From: Streptomyces sp. ACA25
GTDB taxonomy: Bacteria; Actinomycetota; Actinomycetes; Streptomycetales; Streptomycetaceae
Direction: 5' to 3'
Length of the DNA: 64,000 bases
NCBI RefSeq assembly: GCF_028200735.1
Contig: NZ_JAQKPV010000001.1
Location: forward strand, 496,001-560,000
Shown here piece by piece: positions 15,795 to 24,069 of the stretch. The notes beneath the pieces are model-generated. The model had not been told where the DNA came from, did no database searches, and saw only the letters and a list, made by a program, of their open reading frames with translations. Positions within the stretch are counted from its first letter, which is position 1. Each line of letters opens with the position of its first letter. Made by a program: the position numbers and the translations under genes.

Positions 15795-17090
15795 TCAGCG
15801 GCGGAGTGCTTCGGCGGGCTGAATCCGGGTGGCCCGCCAGGCGGGATAGAGACCGGCGAGGAGGCCGGTCAGCAGGCCGAGGACGGGCGCGGCCGCCAGG
15901 GTGACCGGATGGACCACGGGGGTCCACTCGCGGAGCGCCGCGACGGTGACGACGGTGGCGGTGCCCAGGCTGGTGCCGACCAGGCCGCCGAGCGCCCCCA
16001 GGGTTGCGGACTCGGTGAGGAACTGCGCGGTGATGTGACGGCTGCGGGCCCCGAGGGCGCGGCGGAGCCCGATCTCCGCGGTGCGTTCCAGCACCGCCAC
16101 CAGCGTCGTGTTGGCGATCCCCACGGCCCCGATCACCAGGCAGATCGCGGCCAGCAGCAGGAGGAGCTGCTGGAGGTCGCCGGTGACCGTGGAACGGAGG
16201 TCACGGGGGTCAGGGGGCGGGACCGCCTTGACGTATTCGGGGTGATCGGGGCGCAGCGCGACCGGTGCCTCCCGGGCGATCTGCTGTGCCGCGCCCAGTT
16301 CGGTCGCCAGCAGCATCCGGGCGGACGAGCCTTGGGGCGGGCCCCAGATCCTCTCCGCGGTGGTGGCCGGAATCAGCACCGAGAGCAGCAGGTCGGCCTT
16401 CCGCTCCACGTTGTCCAGGATGCCGATGACGGTGAAGGGCTGTCCGTCGATGAACAGCGCCGGGTGGGTCTCCAGCGTGGTGATGCCCAGACGGCCTGCC
16501 GTGGAGGCGCCGATCACCGCGACGTTCTGCGCGGATTCCGCGTGCCAGGGATCGAAGATCACACCTTGGGCGAGGGTGGCCTCCGCAGCCCGCAGTACGC
16601 CGGGGGAGGCGGCGAGGACCTGGACATCCTCTCCGGCGCCCCGCCCGGCGCCCGGCCCGGCAGGGGTGGTGTGCACGCCCCGGTCGGTGCCCGTGTCGAC
16701 GGTCCAGTGGACGCCGGCGTGCCGCAGGCCGTTGAGCTCGGCGACCCGTTCCTCGGCATCGGCGGGGAACGCCGGACCCGCGTGCGGCTCGTGCTCGCGG
16801 GCGACATCCTCCAGGGTGACCTCGGTGGCGGTCAGCGCGTTGAAGCGGTCGTCGATCTGGGCGGAGGCAGTGGCCGTGAGGCCGAGGACGGCCACGAAGG
16901 CCCCGACGCCCAGGACGGTGCCGAGCGCGGTGAGCGCCGAGCGGGCGGGCCGTTGCAGCATGCCGGCCACGGCCTCGGACAGCAGGTCGCGCGGGCGGTA
17001 CCGGGAGGGCGGGATCACGGGAGGGCCGGCCGGTTCGCGGACGCGGCGGCGCTGCCCGGGCAGCCGGGGCCGACGGTGCTCACGCGTCAC
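15795..17090 (-). CDS. MacB/FtsX-family ABC transporter permease
   Basis: 431 residues. N-terminal cytoplasmic segment, one span near residues 47-69, a large extracytoplasmic MacB-PCD domain, then three C-terminal spans typical of FtsX-like permeases (LLLLLAAICLVIGAVGIANT and following). The start is GTG at 17090 in a GTGA overlap with the ATPase gene. Such permeases do not form a channel; they drive mechanotransmission and expel peptides or lipids delivered to the outer face. Confidence 0.88.
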   Translation of the reverse strand: MTREHRRPRLPGQRRRVREPAGPPVIPPSRYRPRDLLSEAVAGMLQRPARSALTALGTVLGVGAFVAVLGLTATASAQIDDRFNALTATEVTLEDVAREHEPHAGPAFPADAEERVAELNGLRHAGVHWTVDTGTDRGVHTTPAGPGAGRGAGEDVQVLAASPGVLRAAEATLAQGVIFDPWHAESAQNVAVIGASTAGRLGITTLETHPALFIDGQPFTVIGILDNVERKADLLLSVLIPATTAERIWGPPQGSSARMLLATELGAAQQIAREAPVALRPDHPEYVKAVPPPDPRDLRSTVTGDLQQLLLLLAAICLVIGAVGIANTTLVAVLERTAEIGLRRALGARSRHITAQFLTESATLGALGGLVGTSLGTATVVTVAALREWTPVVHPVTLAAAPVLGLLTGLLAGLYPAWRATRIQPAEALRR

Positions 17091-17794
17091 GGGCGGGCCT
17101 CCTGAGCGGCGGGACCGGGGACGCTGAGTTGTCCGTCCCGGATCGTCACGGTCCGCTCCCCGCGGGCGGCCACGTGCGGATCATGGGTGATCACGACCAC
17201 GGTCATGCCTTCGGCGTGCAGCTCCCCGAGCAGGGCGAGGACCGAGGACGCGGTGGCGGTGTCCAGGTTGCCGGTGGGCTCGTCGCACAGCAGCAGCGAA
17301 GGGCGGCCCACGAGTGCCCGGGCGATCGCGACCCGCTGGCGTTCCCCTCCCGACAACCGGGTGGGCGCGGCGTCCAGCCGGTGTCCCAGCCCTACCCTGA
17401 TCAGCGCCTCACGGGCGCGGTCCCGCCGTTGCCGGGGCGGCACCCCGGTGTAGAGCATGGCGAGGGTGACGTTCTCCGTAGCGCTGCGGTGCGGCAGCAG
17501 GTGAAAGGACTGGAAGACGAAACCGATGCGCCGGCCACGGAGGGCAGTGCGTTCCGCGTCGTTCAGCGTGCCGGTGTCGATGCCGTCCAGCAGGTACCGG
17601 CCCTCGGTGGGGGAGTCCAGCAGTCCGGCGACGTGGAGGAAGGTCGACTTGCCGGAGCCCGACGGGCCCACCACGGTGATGAACTCCCCGGGCCGCACGG
17701 TCAGTGAGCACGGCCGGAGCGCGGTGACCGGCGGTGGCCCGGGGTAGGTCAGCCCGATCCCGTGGAAGGCGATGACCGGCGGGGTGGGCGTCAT
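17087..17794 (-). CDS. MacB-type ABC transporter ATPase
   Basis: 235 residues. Walker A VGPSGSGKST, Q-loop FVFQSFHLLPH, signature LSGGERQR, Walker B LLLCDEPTGNLD and switch histidine in VVITHDP. The GNLD extension after Walker B is characteristic of the LolD/MacB/FtsE class. Overlaps both neighbours by four bases. Powers the adjacent FtsX-like permease. Confidence 0.92.
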   Translation of the reverse strand: MTPTPPVIAFHGIGLTYPGPPPVTALRPCSLTVRPGEFITVVGPSGSGKSTFLHVAGLLDSPTEGRYLLDGIDTGTLNDAERTALRGRRIGFVFQSFHLLPHRSATENVTLAMLYTGVPPRQRRDRAREALIRVGLGHRLDAAPTRLSGGERQRVAIARALVGRPSLLLCDEPTGNLDTATASSVLALLGELHAEGMTVVVITHDPHVAARGERTVTIRDGQLSVPGPAAQEARP

Positions 17795-19401
17795 TGCCGC
17801 TGCCCCGCGGGTACTCCGGTGATCACGCGCTCGCCGGCCGACAGCTCGTCATCCCTCGCCGGGACGACGGCGACGAACCCCTCGCCGGAGGTGCCGGGCG
17901 TGACCCTCACCTGGCGTCTGCCGTCCTCCTCGGAAACGGTGACGACCGTCTCGCCTCCGGCGGTCGACGTGATCGCGGCGGCCGGAACGACGAGCTCCGG
18001 GGTCTCGGTGGAAGCCGCCTCGATGGTGAGCCGAACGTCCTGCCCCGCGAGCTCACCGGGCAGCTCCTCGGCCGGCTCCACCACCATGAGGTAGCCGTCC
18101 GCGCCGGAAGCCTGGCCGTCCTCCCCGGTCGCTGTGGAGCGAGTCCGAGCGACCGACATCACCTCCGCCGCCACGGTGATCCGCGACACCTCGGAGAAGA
18201 TCTCGCCGTTCTGCCCGGTCCGGACCAGGTCTTTCTGGTGTTCCGGCAGCCAGGTCCGCACCACCAGCTCGCCGGAGGACACGGTCAGCAGCGCCTCGGC
18301 GGCCAGGGCGCCGATCTGTGCGGAGACCGTGTCGACGCGGGCCGGGAACGCCTCCACGTACACCGCCTCCCCGGCCGGCAGCATCGGCCCCTCGGTCGCT
18401 TTCGCCTCGGCGAGAGCGGCCTCGGCCTCTGCCAGGTCCGCACGCGCCCACTCGGCCTGCCGTCGCAGATCACGCAGCGGATCCCCGCCGCCGGTCCCGG
18501 CCGCACCACTGCCGGCGGTTTCACCACTGCCGGGCTCCCGCTCACCCGTGGGTCCGTCCGCCGGGCCGGTGCCTCCCGCTTCGGCGTCGGCCAGCGCGTC
18601 CCGGGCGAGTTCGTGCTGCCGCCCGGCGCTCTTCACCGCCTCCTCGGCCGCCCTGACCTCGGCGCCGTCGCCCTCCAGCGCCGGCCGCGGCTCGTATCCC
18701 AGCCCGGAGTAGAAGGCGTTGAGGGCCTGCTTCGTCCCCTCACCGAAGACACCGACCGGGTCGTGGCCGCCGGTGTCGTGCCCCAGTCCGGACAACGCCT
18801 TTTGGAGCTGCCGGACGTCGTCACCCACCGCTCCGGGGCGCAGATCGCGGTAGGCCGGCAACTCGCCGGGAAGTGCGAAGACCGGCCGTCCCGACACCTC
18901 GGCGAGCAACGCCCCTGCCTCCACCGGGTCTCCGGCCGATAACGGCAGCCTCGTCACGACGGGGGCTCCCTCTTCGGCGGCGCCCGCGGTGACGTCCACC
19001 GACTGGCCCGGGACCACCTCTCCGCGCACGAGCACCGAATCGGTCAGCACTCGGTACTCGACCGGCGCGGTGATCACCGAAGGTGGGGGTGCGGCGGCGT
19101 CAGCGGCGGCCTGCTGTGGGGACTTGATGAGCTGTGACGCTCCCGCTCCGCCGGCCGCGAGTGCGACGGCCCCGACGACCAACCCGGCCACCCAGCGTCT
19201 GCGCCGCGCCAGCTCGGACAGTCCGGAGCCGCCGGGTTCGGCTGAAGCCCCGGGATTGTCCGGGCGGTCGGGCCCCGGGGCTGCGCCGGTCGCGCCCGGA
19301 GGTTCCGTGAGGGCCCGGCCGTCCTGGTCTTCCCGGCCCGGCCGGCTCTCCGCGGCCGTGCCGACGTGCTGAGGTCCCAGCGGCTTCTCATTCGCGCTCA
19401 T
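17791..19401 (-). CDS. HlyD-like efflux adaptor with peptidoglycan-binding domain
   Basis: 536 residues. A long Pro/Gly-rich cytoplasmic N-terminus of about 65 residues, one membrane span (WVAGLVVGAVALAAGG), a biotinyl-lipoyl-like half, a PG_binding_1 domain (LRPGAVGDDVRQLQKALSGL ... GEGTKQALNAFY), an Ala/Glu-rich coiled coil and a C-terminal beta-barrel part. The ATG has GGAAGGAG upstream. This is the actinobacterial counterpart of MacA, with a wall-binding module that may carry the complex across the thick cell wall. First gene of the exporter operon. Confidence 0.85.
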   Translation of the reverse strand: MSANEKPLGPQHVGTAAESRPGREDQDGRALTEPPGATGAAPGPDRPDNPGASAEPGGSGLSELARRRRWVAGLVVGAVALAAGGAGASQLIKSPQQAAADAAAPPPSVITAPVEYRVLTDSVLVRGEVVPGQSVDVTAGAAEEGAPVVTRLPLSAGDPVEAGALLAEVSGRPVFALPGELPAYRDLRPGAVGDDVRQLQKALSGLGHDTGGHDPVGVFGEGTKQALNAFYSGLGYEPRPALEGDGAEVRAAEEAVKSAGRQHELARDALADAEAGGTGPADGPTGEREPGSGETAGSGAAGTGGGDPLRDLRRQAEWARADLAEAEAALAEAKATEGPMLPAGEAVYVEAFPARVDTVSAQIGALAAEALLTVSSGELVVRTWLPEHQKDLVRTGQNGEIFSEVSRITVAAEVMSVARTRSTATGEDGQASGADGYLMVVEPAEELPGELAGQDVRLTIEAASTETPELVVPAAAITSTAGGETVVTVSEEDGRRQVRVTPGTSGEGFVAVVPARDDELSAGERVITGVPAGQRQ

Positions 19402-19746
19402 CGGGCTCCTTCCGGTCGGATTCCGGCCTTCGTGCCGCGAAGCGAACGGCTTCGGCGCGGGAGGGCGGACAGGCCCGGTGCGTCGCCGGGGCGGTCGGCG
19501 TCGAAGGACGGAGAGCCCTGTCAGATTACTTCCTGCGACGAGTCGGGTGTTCTCCGCTTCCGGCTCGGCGCTGCTCCGGCGTGCGGCACGTACGGAGCCG
19601 TCCGGGTGCCGGCGGCGCGCGTCGCTCCGGTCCACCGGTGGATCAGTGGACGACACCAGCGATTTCGCCGATACACGGTGCCCGCACCTGCTCCTAGGTT
19701 GGCGCTGTCCCTCCCCGCGCGGCACCGTCCCGAGAGGTCCTCCCTG

Positions 19747-21006
19747 ATGCTCAGCGACCGAACGTCCCCCCGGCTGCGTGCCGGTGTCCTCGTCACCGGG
19801 CTGGCGGTGCTGGCCACCGCCTTCGGCGGGCCGGCCGTGGCCGCCGGGGACGGCGGCACCGCGGCGAAGACACCGCCGCGGGCCGAGGCGGCGGGGGACG
19901 TGGTCAGCGTCCAGCGGAGCGTCTTCCGGACCAGCCCGTCGGAACGGGCCGACGTCACCTCGTGGAAGATCACGTACCGCTCCACCTCCGCCACCGGTAA
20001 GCGGAACCTGGTGTCCGGGACCGTGCTGGTGCCCAACGACGGCGCCGGCTCCCCGGACGCGCCCCGCCCGCTGGTCAGTTACGCGGTCGGCACGGTGGGG
20101 ATGGGTGACCGGTGCGCCCCCTCCGCCACCCTCCCCCGAGGCACCACCGCCGAGGGTGTGCTGATCAGCCTGCTGCTGGCGCGTGGCTGGGCGGTCGCGG
20201 TCACCGACTACGAGGGCCTGGGCACCCGCGGCACCCACACCTACACGGTCGGCCGGTCCGCGGGACACGCCGTGCTGGACATCGCGCGAGCGGCGCAGCG
20301 GCTGCCGCAGGCCGCGGCGCACGGCATCACCGCCGACTCGCCGGTCGGCACCATGGGCTACAGCCAGGGCGGGCAGGCGACCGGCTGGGCGGCCCAACTG
20401 CACCACACCTACGCCCCCGGTCTCGACCTCCGCGGCAGCGTCGCCGGGGGAGTGCCCGCCCGGCTGACGGCCGGGCTGCGGGAGGACGAGGGCGTCGGTG
20501 CGACGTTCCCGCTGATGACGCTCATCGGGCACGACGCGGCCTATCCGGACGTGCGGCTCGCCCCGCACCTGAACCGCACCGGCCGGGCGCTCGCCCAGCG
20601 GCTGAGCCGGGGGTGTCTGGAGTCGAACCTCGCGGCGGGGTCCGCCTACCGGCTCTCCGACCTGATGGTCAGTGATCCCGGCACGTCCCCCCGGTGGCAG
20701 CAGCGGCTGGAGGAGTCGTCGCTGGGCGGGGTGGCGCCCCGGCACCCGGTGTTCCTCTACCACGGCGCTGCCGACGACCTGGTCTCCCCGCAGTTGGGGG
20801 AGGACCTGGGGCGTGACTGGTGCGCGCGGCAGGCGGACGTGGAGTGGCTCCCGCTGCCGGGTGCCGACCACCTGCTGGCGATCGGCGCCGGTCAGCGTCC
20901 GGCGGCCGACTGGCTGGCGGACCGCTTCGCCGACGCCCCGTCACCGGTCACCCCGTCACCGGCCACGCCGCCTGCCGGGCTTCCGTCCGCCGGCGCCTGC
21001 GGCTGA
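19747..21006 (+). CDS. Secreted lipase/esterase, secretory lipase family
   Basis: 419 residues. Signal peptide (LVTGLAVLATAFGGPAVA) and an alpha/beta hydrolase with the nucleophile elbow GYSQGG. The acid and base are likely in YHGAADDLVSP and GADHLLA. The central region (DYEGLGTRGTHTY, AVLDIARAAQRL) fits the LIP/secretory lipase family that acts on triacylglycerols. Pro/Ser-rich C-terminal tail. The first ATG that gives a signal peptide is at 19747, with GAGAGGTCC upstream. Confidence 0.85.
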   Translation: MLSDRTSPRLRAGVLVTGLAVLATAFGGPAVAAGDGGTAAKTPPRAEAAGDVVSVQRSVFRTSPSERADVTSWKITYRSTSATGKRNLVSGTVLVPNDGAGSPDAPRPLVSYAVGTVGMGDRCAPSATLPRGTTAEGVLISLLLARGWAVAVTDYEGLGTRGTHTYTVGRSAGHAVLDIARAAQRLPQAAAHGITADSPVGTMGYSQGGQATGWAAQLHHTYAPGLDLRGSVAGGVPARLTAGLREDEGVGATFPLMTLIGHDAAYPDVRLAPHLNRTGRALAQRLSRGCLESNLAAGSAYRLSDLMVSDPGTSPRWQQRLEESSLGGVAPRHPVFLYHGAADDLVSPQLGEDLGRDWCARQADVEWLPLPGADHLLAIGAGQRPAADWLADRFADAPSPVTPSPATPPAGLPSAGACG

Positions 21007-21028
21007 CCGGCGTGCTCCGGCGCGGGGC

Positions 21029-21062
21029 CCGGTCCGGGGCCCCGCGCAGGGCCCCGGACCGG
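21029..21062. terminator. Bidirectional hairpin terminator
   Basis: CCGGTCCGGGGCCC pairs with GGGCCCCGGACCGG, a perfect 14-base stem with a 6-base loop, between the convergent lipase and spermidine synthase-like genes. Confidence 0.8.
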
Positions 21063-21082
21063 CGACGACGGGCGGGCCCGGA

Positions 21083-21805
21083 TCAGGCCTGCGGAGTGCG
21101 GGCGACGTACACGGTGTTGGTCGCCTCACGGTCCTGCAGCGGGTTGGGGAACGTGACGACGTGCGCCTGCGACTCCGCGAACACCTCGGCGAGCGCGGCC
21201 TCGAACCGGTCGCTCGGCGGGTCGTTCGACCACAGCGCGAAGACGCCGCCCGGGTGCAGCCGGCCGGCCAGCTTCCGGAGCCCGGCCGGCTCGTAGAACG
21301 GCGCGTGGTCCGGGTGCAGGACGTGCTCCGGGGAGTGGTCGATGTCCACCAGGACCGCGTGGAAGAGCCGCCCCGGGGTGTCCGGGTCGAGGCCGTCCGG
21401 GCCACCGGCCAGGGCGAAGAAATCGCCGTGCACCAGTCGGCAGCGGGGGTCCGCCGTCAGGCCCCCGCCGAGGGGCACCAGCCCCTGCCGGTGCCAGGAG
21501 ATGACCTCTCCGAGCGCGTCGATCACCAGCAGTGAGCCGACGCGGGCGTCCCGCAGCACCGTCGCGGCGGTGTAGCCGAGGCCGAGGCCGCCCACGACGA
21601 CGTCCAGCCCGGTGCCCGGCAGGTCCGCCAGGCCGAGCTCCGCGAGGGCGATCTCCCCCGCCGTGAACAGGCTGGACATGAGGTACTCGTCGTCGAGCTT
21701 CACCTCGTACACCTCCGCCCCCGAGGAGGGGTCCCGGCGGCGCCACAGGCTGATGGCCCCCTTCGGGGTCTCGCGCCAGTCGAGCTCCTCGAAACGTGCG
21801 CTCAT
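21083..21805 (-). CDS. Spermidine synthase-like methyltransferase-fold protein
   Basis: 240 residues. Rossmann core with VVGGLGLGYTAATVL, the acidic strand LLVIDALGEVISWH, HGDFFAL, and the active-site region VLVDIDHSPEH. This is the layout of the PABS/SpeE family without the N-terminal domain. Many such stand-alone proteins have no proven polyamine activity. ATG at 21805 has AGGAGAAGGG upstream. Gene stands alone. Confidence 0.8.
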   Translation of the reverse strand: MSARFEELDWRETPKGAISLWRRRDPSSGAEVYEVKLDDEYLMSSLFTAGEIALAELGLADLPGTGLDVVVGGLGLGYTAATVLRDARVGSLLVIDALGEVISWHRQGLVPLGGGLTADPRCRLVHGDFFALAGGPDGLDPDTPGRLFHAVLVDIDHSPEHVLHPDHAPFYEPAGLRKLAGRLHPGGVFALWSNDPPSDRFEAALAEVFAESQAHVVTFPNPLQDREATNTVYVARTPQA

Positions 21806-21973
21806 GCGGTCCCTTCTCCTGCCCCTGGTCTCCGGCGGGACCATTGTGCGCCTCGCCGGAGACCCGGGCGCCCTGGTCTCCGGCGGAGGCGGGTGCGCAG
21901 CTCCGGGCGTGACCCTCGGATACATGGAACGGGACCGCCGCGGCGCCGAACTTCCCTTCCTTCACCGACCCCC

Positions 21974-22063
21974 CGCCTCTGCGCGGCCATCGTCGACCGC
22001 CTGACCTTCAACGGCACGATCATCGAGACCGGCACCGACTCTTACCGCCTGGCTACCACCCGC
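21974..22063 (+). pseudogene. Relic of an IS21-type IstB transposition helper (C-terminus)
   Basis: The translation RLCAAIVDRLTFNGTIIETG followed by TDSYRLATTR matches the conserved C-terminus of IstB ATPases. There is no ATPase domain upstream; the frame joins unrelated sequence at its 5' side. The rest of the 450-base gap (21806-22253) shows no intact gene. The relic marks a past IS21-family insertion next to the Abi-like gene. Confidence 0.6.
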
Positions 22064-22253
22064 CCTCCTTCCGGTCGGCCCCTGCAAGGGCGGTCCGCTC
22101 AACGCGTCGGCACCTCGGTGCCGGCGTCGGGGCGCAGCCTACGAAAACACCTCCGGTGCCCCCGCTGACCTGCAACGGGCCCGGCGTACGGCGCGGCGAC
22201 GCCGGTGGAGGCCGCGCCCGGGGCATCGCACCGGACAGCGCCCTCCACCGGCG

Positions 22254-22952
22254 TCACGGGCGCTTCGCCAGCAGCATGGCGACCTCGCTGTGATGTTGGA
22301 CGTAGGAGGCCAGCTCCGGACTGAGCAGCCCGGTCACCCACACCAGGTCGCTCATCCGGCGGGCCAGCGGCGCGGCCAGCAGCGGCTCCCAGTGCGCGGC
22401 CCGGTTGCGCAGTCCGTGCAGATCGCTGATCTTCCGGTCGACCGTCCCGCGGTTGGTCCCCGCGGGAAAGGCCCGGTGAAGGTGCGGCACCCACAAGGTC
22501 TTCTCGTGCGCCGAGGAGGACAGGTACCGCCACAGGCCCAGCGACAGGTCCGCGATGATCTTCCCCGGCGGTGCCTGGACGCCGTACCGGCTGCGCGCGG
22601 AGTCGATGGCCCGGCGGGGCTTGTCGTTGATGTCGACCTGCCGCGGGCCGCGCGGGCCGCCGCGCTTGGTGCGCAGCAGTGGGGCCCGCAGCGGGCTCGC
22701 CGGATCGTCGAGCCAGTGGCCGGACCCGGACCAGGTTGCGTCCAGCGCCGCGGCGTAGGCGTTGCGCAGCGCTACCTCGAAGTGGCCGATGTCGTGCAGC
22801 ACCGCGCACGACAGCTCGCTGTTCCACCGGTAGAGTTCCAGCGCGCGGGCGCGGTCGCCGCCGGTCTCGTTCAGGTACACCCCGAAGCGGGCCGGGCTCA
22901 GCCAGGCCTCCACCCACGGACCGGCGCCGGGGGCTGGGGAAGGGTGCGTCAC
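22254..22952 (-). CDS. Abi_2-type (AbiD/AbiF-like) protein
   Basis: 232 residues. The start is GTG at 22952 with GAAGGAGG upstream. The order of blocks WLSPARFGVYLNETGGDRARA, ELYRWNSELSCAVLHDIGHFEVALRNAY, LSLGLWRYLSSSAHEKTLW and LRNRAAHWEPLL fits the Abi_2 family, whose C-terminal R-N-x-x-A-H motif is HEPN-like. Founding members abort phage growth in lactococci. Homologues are common and mostly untested. The gene sits beside IS and pseudogene debris, which supports horizontal gain. Confidence 0.7.
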   Translation of the reverse strand: MTHPSPAPGAGPWVEAWLSPARFGVYLNETGGDRARALELYRWNSELSCAVLHDIGHFEVALRNAYAAALDATWSGSGHWLDDPASPLRAPLLRTKRGGPRGPRQVDINDKPRRAIDSARSRYGVQAPPGKIIADLSLGLWRYLSSSAHEKTLWVPHLHRAFPAGTNRGTVDRKISDLHGLRNRAAHWEPLLAAPLARRMSDLVWVTGLLSPELASYVQHHSEVAMLLAKRP

Positions 22953-22992
22953 GTTGTTCCTCCTTCGGATTCGGGTATAGTCATTGATGAGA

Positions 22993-23036
22993 AGCCCCGG
23001 TGGACCGCTGGCCTTTGTGGTCATGTCGCCGGGGCT
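22993..23036. other. Imperfect hairpin downstream of the Abi-like promoter
   Basis: AGCCCCGG and CCGGGGCT pair across a 28-base interior that itself contains GACC/GGTC. A short T-run (TTTT) follows on the plus strand. It may be a terminator remnant or a regulatory structure in the leader region of the divergent Abi-like gene. Confidence 0.35.
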
Positions 23037-23038
23037 AA

Positions 23039-23524
23039 GACTTTTCCGGGCCCGAGTTCTTCACCCGAGGCTGGGTCAACCTGCTGACCCCCAGCGAGAC
23101 CGTCGCCTACCTGATGTGGCTCGACATCAACCAGAACCCCGTCCACGACGAGCCGTACGTCACCGGCACTGAACGCGCCGGCCACTTCGGGCTCAGCCGC
23201 GACGCCTACGAGACCCACCGCCAGCTCGAAGCCTTCGGCCTCATCGACGTCGAAGCCGCCGCCGGCCGCTACGACGACGGGAAGTACGCCGACTACGGCA
23301 CCGAGTCCGGCCGGCCGATCTGCCACCGGGCCACCCTCACCCCTGACGGCATCACCCGCGACGCGGCTGGCGTGATCGAGCCCGTACTCCACGCTTTCGC
23401 CGCCCACGGAACCTGGGACCGGCCTTTCGCCCTGCGGACAGGGCGCCGACCCACGAGCTCCGCTGACCGACGCCGCGCGGTGCGCCCGGCCGCGCGCCGA
23501 CCTGCTCAGTCGCGCTGCTCATGA
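23039..23524 (+). pseudogene. Truncated winged-helix-type accessory protein
   Basis: The frame opens after a TAA at 23036 and reads PEFFTRGWVNLLTPSETVAY without any start codon before an internal ATG at 23114. The central part (HFGLSRDAYETHRQLEAFGL) resembles a family of actinobacterial proteins with a C-terminal helix-turn-helix. After about residue 115 the sequence turns into low-complexity Arg/Ala/Pro. Both ends look broken, so it is called a remnant. No function is claimed. Confidence 0.5.
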
Positions 23525-23575
23525 CCGTGCCCCTGATCTCAGCTAGTCGTGTACGCAGCTCCCGCCGTGCTGCGC

Positions 23576-23812
23576 TCACCCGTCGTTGACCCGGTGCCTG
23601 GAAGCCGGCCACCACCAGCGGCGTGCACGCGGCGGTTCAGGCGCGGCGGGCAAGGGCTCGCGCGGAGCGGCGGCGCGATCGGGCACGAGACCGATCTTGT
23701 CCGGGTGAACGCAGGCCGGCTCTCCGGCGCGGGTGTAGCGGTGGCCGTCGACCGGATCGAACGGTGCCTCCCGGCATGACCGGTCGAAGATCACGAAGCG
23801 CTCGCGCGGCAT
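23576..23812 (-). CDS. Small hypothetical protein
   Basis: 78 codons, ATG start, strong G/C third positions over the first 45 codons (FVIFDRSCREAPFDPVDGHR, then a Tyr/His/Cys-containing segment HPDKIGLVP). The C-terminal third is Pro/Arg/Ala-rich and less convincing. It lies in a decayed region and could itself be a remnant. No family recognised. Confidence 0.35.
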   Translation of the reverse strand: MPRERFVIFDRSCREAPFDPVDGHRYTRAGEPACVHPDKIGLVPDRAAAPREPLPAAPEPPRARRWWWPASRHRVNDG

Positions 23813-24069
23813 GCCCCACGCGCCCGGGTGCCGACCGATGACGAGGCAGTCGCCGCTTGGCCGTCGCTGAGCAGCGGTTCGCCCGCGCGGCGCGCGCCTA
23901 CGTGGCGGCCAGGACCGAGGTTGAGCCGCTCACCCGTGAGGTACGCCGCCGCGGGCTGCTGCCTCCGTCCGACGTCGAATCGGAGCAGGCAGCCCACTCG
24001 GCGGCCCCGGGCGGCGGCTGTGCGAGCGAGCGGAGGACTCCCAGCGCGGCGACGGCATCGCCCAGCGCG
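23813..24069. other. Decayed stretch without an intact gene
   Basis: A plus-strand segment near 23857-23985 reads AEQRFARAARAYVAARTEVE, which looks like a once-coding helix, but the frame has no clear start and runs into low-complexity sequence and then the antisense of the next gene. Confidence 0.4.

Noticed and set aside
19366..19746. Upstream extension of the lipase frame
   Set aside because: The extra 127 codons are Arg-rich, overlap the leader of the divergent adaptor gene and would bury the signal peptide.
22993..23036. Reading the hairpin as an attachment site or riboswitch
   Set aside because: There is no second copy in the window and no known aptamer pattern, so it is only listed as a hairpin.
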